DNA from: Burkholderia stagnalis
Lineage (GTDB): Bacteria > Pseudomonadota > Gammaproteobacteria > Burkholderiales > Burkholderiaceae
Assembly (NCBI RefSeq): GCF_902830275.1
Contig: NZ_CADESW010000022.1
Span: 62,001 to 126,000, forward strand
Reading direction: 5' to 3'
Length of the DNA stretch: 64,000 nucleotides
Of the stretch, positions 61,053-64,000 are shown in pieces. A model generated the notes under the pieces. The model did not search any database and had not been told where the DNA came from. It worked only from the letters and a program-made list of their open reading frames with translations. Numbering within the stretch: the stretch's first letter is position 1; each line of letters opens with the position of its first letter. A program made the translations under genes and the position numbers.

Positions 61053-63242
61053 TCACGCGAGGTCGAAGCGGTCGAGGTTCATCACCTTGTTCCACACCGC
61101 GACGAAGTCGCGCACGAACTTCTCCTGCGCATCCGTGCTGCCGTAGACCTCGGCCAGCGCGCGCAGCTGCGCGTGCGAGCCGAACACCAGGTCGACGCGC
61201 GTGCCGGTCCACTTCACCTTGCCCGTCGCGCGGTCGCGCCCCTCGAACACGTCGTTCCCGGCCGACACCGGCTTCCACTCCGTGCCCATGTCCAGCAGGT
61301 TCACGAAGAAGTCGTTGGTCAGCGTGCCCGGACGATCCGTGAACACACCGTGCCGGCTGTCGCCGACGTTCGCGCCCAGCACCCGCAGGCCGCCCACCAG
61401 CGCCGTCAGCTCCGGCGCGCTCAGCGTCAGCAGCTGCGCCTTGTCGACCAGCAGCGCCTCGGCCGGCACCGTGTACTGGCCCTTCAGGTAATTGCGGAAG
61501 CCGTCCGCCACCGGCTCGAGCACGGCCATCGCCTCGACGTCGGTCTGCGCCTGCGACGCGTCCGTACGGCCCGGTGCGAACGGCACCGTCACCGTCACGC
61601 CGGCCTGCTTCGCGGCCTGCTCGACGCCCGCGGCGCCGGCCAGCACGATCAGGTCGGCGAGCGACACCTTCTTGCCGCCCGACTGCGCGTCATTGAACGC
61701 CTTCTGGACACCCTCGAGCGTTTCCAGCACCGTCGCGAGCTGCGCCGGCTGGTTCACGTCCCAGTCCTTCTGCGGCGCGAGGCGAATGCGCGCACCGTTC
61801 GCGCCGCCGCGCTTGTCGGAGCCCCGGAAGGTGGACGCCGACGCCCACGCGGTCGACACGAGCTGCGACACCGACAGCCCCGTCGCGAGGATCTTCGCCT
61901 TCAGCGCGGCCGCGTCGGCTTCGTCGATCAGCTTGTGGTCGACGGCCGGAACCGGGTCCTGCCACAGCAGTTCCTCGCTCGGCACGTCCGGGCCGAGATA
62001 GCGGGCGCGCGGGCCCATATCGCGGTGCGTGAGCTTGAACCATGCACGGGCGAACGCGTCGGCGAACTGGTCCGGGTTCTCGTAGAAGCGCCGCGAAATC
62101 TTTTCATACGCGGGATCGAAGCGCAGCGACAGGTCCGTGGTCAGCATCGACGGCAGGTGCTTCTTCGACGGGTCGTAGGCATCCGGAATTACCGCGTCGG
62201 CGCCCTTCGCGACCCACTGGTGCGCGCCGGCCGGGCTCTTCGTCAGCTCCCATTCATAGCCGAACAGGTTCTCGAAGAAGTTGTTGCTCCATTGCGTCGG
62301 CGTGCTGGTCCACGTGACTTCCAGGCCGCTCGTGATCGCGTCGCGGCCCTTGCCCGTGCCGAAGCTGCTCTTCCAGCCGAGGCCCTGCTCCTCGATGCCC
62401 GCGGCTTCCGGCTCGGCGCCGACGCTCGACGCGGGGCCCGCGCCGTGGGTCTTGCCGAACGTGTGGCCGCCGGCGATCAGCGCGACCGTCTCTTCGTCGT
62501 TCATCGCCATCCGCGCAAACGTGTCGCGAATGTCGCGCGCCGCGGCGAGCGGGTCGGGGTTGCCGTCCGGGCCTTCCGGGTTCACGTAGATCAGGCCCAT
62601 CTGCACGGCGGCGAGCGGGTTGTCGAGCTTGCGGTCGCCCGAGTAGCGGCTGTTCGGGCCGCCGCTCAGTTCCAGCCAGATCTTTTCCGAACCCCAGTAG
62701 ACATCGTCCGGTTCCCAGGTGTCGGGGCGGCCGCCGGCGAAGCCGAAGGTCTTGAAGCCCATCGATTCGAGCGCGACGTTGCCGGTCAGGATCATCAGGT
62801 CGGCCCACGAGATGTTGCGGCCGTATTTCTGCTTGATCGGCCACAGCAGGCGGCGCGCCTTGTCGAGGTTGCCGTTGTCGGGCCAGCTGTTGAGCGGCGC
62901 GAAGCGCTGCTGCCCGCCGCCCGCGCCGCCGCGGCCGTCGGCCGTGCGGTACGTGCCGGCGCTGTGCCAGGCCATGCGGATGAACAGGCCGCCGTAGTGG
63001 CCGAAGTCGGCCGGCCACCAGTCCTGCGACGTGGTCATCAGCGCGTGGAGATCCCGCTTCACCGCCGCCAGGTCGAGCTTCTTGAACGCCTCGGCATAGT
63101 TGAAATCCGGATCCATCGGATCGGACAGCGACGAGTGCCGGTGCAGGATGTTCAGGTTCAGCTGATTCGGCCACCAGTCCTTGTTCGTCGTGCCGCCGCC
63201 AGCCGCGGCTTGATGGAACGGGCACTTCGTTTCGGTCGACAT
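61053..63242 (-). CDS. katG: Catalase-peroxidase KatG
   Basis: A 729-residue bifunctional catalase-peroxidase. Distal site RMAWHSAGTYR (Arg, Trp, His) and GLIYVNPEGPDGNPDPLAAARDIRDTFARM supply residues of the Trp-Tyr-Met adduct region. The proximal haem histidine is in VALIAGGHTFGKTHGAG. The C-terminal duplicated domain follows and ends WNKVMNLDRFDL. The ATG at 63242 (MSTETKCPFH) is preceded by ATAGGAGAAAACGC. It removes hydrogen peroxide and should be under control of the OxyR gene just upstream. Confidence 0.97.
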   Translation of the reverse strand: MSTETKCPFHQAAAGGGTTNKDWWPNQLNLNILHRHSSLSDPMDPDFNYAEAFKKLDLAAVKRDLHALMTTSQDWWPADFGHYGGLFIRMAWHSAGTYRTADGRGGAGGGQQRFAPLNSWPDNGNLDKARRLLWPIKQKYGRNISWADLMILTGNVALESMGFKTFGFAGGRPDTWEPDDVYWGSEKIWLELSGGPNSRYSGDRKLDNPLAAVQMGLIYVNPEGPDGNPDPLAAARDIRDTFARMAMNDEETVALIAGGHTFGKTHGAGPASSVGAEPEAAGIEEQGLGWKSSFGTGKGRDAITSGLEVTWTSTPTQWSNNFFENLFGYEWELTKSPAGAHQWVAKGADAVIPDAYDPSKKHLPSMLTTDLSLRFDPAYEKISRRFYENPDQFADAFARAWFKLTHRDMGPRARYLGPDVPSEELLWQDPVPAVDHKLIDEADAAALKAKILATGLSVSQLVSTAWASASTFRGSDKRGGANGARIRLAPQKDWDVNQPAQLATVLETLEGVQKAFNDAQSGGKKVSLADLIVLAGAAGVEQAAKQAGVTVTVPFAPGRTDASQAQTDVEAMAVLEPVADGFRNYLKGQYTVPAEALLVDKAQLLTLSAPELTALVGGLRVLGANVGDSRHGVFTDRPGTLTNDFFVNLLDMGTEWKPVSAGNDVFEGRDRATGKVKWTGTRVDLVFGSHAQLRALAEVYGSTDAQEKFVRDFVAVWNKVMNLDRFDLA

Positions 63243-63362
63243 GCGTTTTCTCCTATGATCGATTGCATCCACCAGCCCGGCCCGGAAGCCGTGCATCGCC
63301 GCGGATGGGCACTGCGGGGGTAAAAACGGGAAACCTGCCCCGTCGTACTGCTTGATGTCGGC

Positions 63363-63482
63363 TCAGCCGCCGTACACCCGGTCCGCCAGGTACGCGAACG
63401 CAATCGGGCGCAGGCTCCGGATCGCCGCTCTTGCGCGCGGCGCGATGTTCCGCTGCGCATGCTGCATGGCTGAACGCATCAT
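63363..63482 (-). CDS. Small basic protein (39 aa) upstream of katG, unknown
   Basis: A 39-residue ORF beginning with two ATGs at 63482 and 63479 right after an excellent Shine-Dalgarno (AAAGGAGGATGTC). The product is basic (about eight Arg) and ends AFAYLADRVYGG. It is unrecognised. It lies between oxyR and katG on the same strand, after the oxyR terminator and an AT-rich control region, so the same promoter would transcribe it and katG. The ribosome site is the best I saw in the window. Confidence 0.55.
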   Translation of the reverse strand: MMRSAMQHAQRNIAPRARAAIRSLRPIAFAYLADRVYGG

Positions 63483-63540
63483 GACATCCTCCTTTGACGC
63501 TTGCATTGATCGTGCAGGCCAGCGTGGCGGCCCCGCACGA

Positions 63541-63607
63541 TCCATGCAGTGGATTCTATGCAAATCTATCGATTTATTTAATTTAATAAAATTTATCTAT
63601 ACGATAG
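63541..63607. promoter_or_regulatory. AT-rich OxyR-type control region of katG
   Basis: This is the most AT-rich stretch in the window. It contains CTAT/ATAG tetranucleotides at 63556, 63566, 63597 and 63604. OxyR sites consist of spaced ATAG/CTAT repeats, but the spacing here only partly fits. Its position between oxyR and the small ORF plus katG suggests peroxide-responsive promoters. Confidence 0.5.
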
Positions 63608-63637
63608 GCAAAAATAAGCGGGGCTGCAAGGCCCCGC
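63608..63637 (-). terminator. oxyR terminator
   Basis: On the minus strand GCGGGGC-CTTGCA-GCCCCGC is followed by TTATTTTTGCC. It lies 31 bases after the oxyR stop and separates oxyR from the katG transcription unit. Confidence 0.75.
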
Positions 63638-63667
63638 CCGTTCACTGCGACGACCGGTCGCGCCCGG

Positions 63668-64000
63668 TCAGTTCATCGTCGCCGGCATGTCGAGCTTCGC
63701 GACGCCCGGCAACTCGCACGCGGTGATCGCCTCGCTGATCGCGTCGATCGCGGGCATCCGCGTGAAGCTCTTGCGCCATACGAGCACGACGCGGCGGTCG
63801 GGCACCGGGTCGTTGAACGGCACGTACGACAGCAGCTCGGCGTCCGGGCCGTTCGCGCGCGGGCCGACCTCGGCCACCGACATGCGCGGCAGCACGGTGA
63901 TGCCGACGCCGCTCGCGACCATGTGGCGGATCGTCTCGAGCGACGAGCCCTCGAAGGTCTTCTGGATGCCGTCGGCCGTCTGCGAGAAGCGCATCAGCTC
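63668..64000 (-). CDS. oxyR: OxyR peroxide sensor, C-terminal part (cut by window end)
   Basis: The last 110 residues of a LysR-type regulator. The segment EGSSLETIRHMVASGVGITVLPRMSV corresponds closely to the OxyR region just after the redox cysteines (SLETLRNMVAAG in the E. coli protein). The effector fold continues to RRVVLVWRKSFTRMPAIDAI. The helix-turn-helix and both cysteines lie beyond base 64000, so the call rests on this part and on the adjacent katG. Confidence 0.88.
   Translation of the reverse strand, partial: ELMRFSQTADGIQKTFEGSSLETIRHMVASGVGITVLPRMSVAEVGPRANGPDAELLSYVPFNDPVPDRRVVLVWRKSFTRMPAIDAISEAITACELPGVAKLDMPATMN

Noticed and set aside
1..64000. CRISPR arrays, tRNA/rRNA genes, insertion sequences, integrases
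   Set aside because: No regularly spaced repeats, no tRNA cloverleaf or rRNA sequence, and no transposase or integrase motif were seen on either strand.

Overview
The window is a compact, gene-dense, very GC-rich stretch in which almost every codon ends in G or C. The gene content (GrpE-thioredoxin-DnaK-DnaJ, HrcA, MutL-MiaA, Hda, PcnB-FolK-PanB, GlcDEF, OxyR/KatG) and the protein sequences point to a betaproteobacterium of the genus Burkholderia, probably the B. cepacia complex, main chromosome. That assignment is recognition from memory; no search was run. I see no rRNA, tRNA, CRISPR array, insertion sequence or prophage.

Layout. 1-9.6 kb is accessory: a hypothetical membrane protein, then a six-gene minus-strand operon (family 2 glycosyltransferase, secreted unknown, di-iron ferritin-like protein, GT-B glycosyltransferase, PAP2-type phosphatase, fatty-acid desaturase). 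Four of its five junctions are 4-base start/stop overlaps. A YiaA/B membrane protein, an AraC regulator, an AhpD-like protein and a class II glutamine amidotransferase follow. 9.5-13 kb holds a Tat-exported PhoD phosphatase, an MscS channel and a DedA protein. 13.1-18 kb holds mutL-miaA, then a divergent tetR/tetA pair whose intergenic region carries two tetO-like operators. 18.2-24.6 kb holds purM and, divergent from it, hda, a HAD phosphatase, pcnB, folK, a deoxynucleoside kinase and panB.

24.7-36.9 kb is a heat-shock and housekeeping block. Minus-strand grpE, a thioredoxin-like gene, dnaK, dnaJ and a pabB-pabC fusion are preceded by two sigma-32-like promoters with identical spacing. hslR, hemH and hrcA lie next to them, with nadK and recN diverging. 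37-49 kb holds a large modular secreted metalloprotease, glnE, yhdP, a nitrilase-family amidase and tldD. 49.1-50.5 kb is the clearest regulatory find: aroG (DAHP synthase) preceded by a 21-codon leader peptide with seven consecutive aromatic codons (F-Y-F-Y-F-F-W) and a complete four-segment attenuator. 50.5-58.1 kb has hmp, a cobalamin adenosyltransferase and a lactate/glycolate oxidase set (a Dld-like gene, glcD, glcE, glcF). 58.2-64 kb has the yggS-like gene, proC, ubiA, two small ORFs, katG and the 3' part of oxyR running off the end.

Genes were called from reading frame, recognisable motifs, start-site context (Shine-Dalgarno, overlaps) and neighbours. Many overlapping long frames on the opposite strand are GC-bias shadows and are left out. 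Promoter, operator and attenuator calls are pattern matches made by eye.
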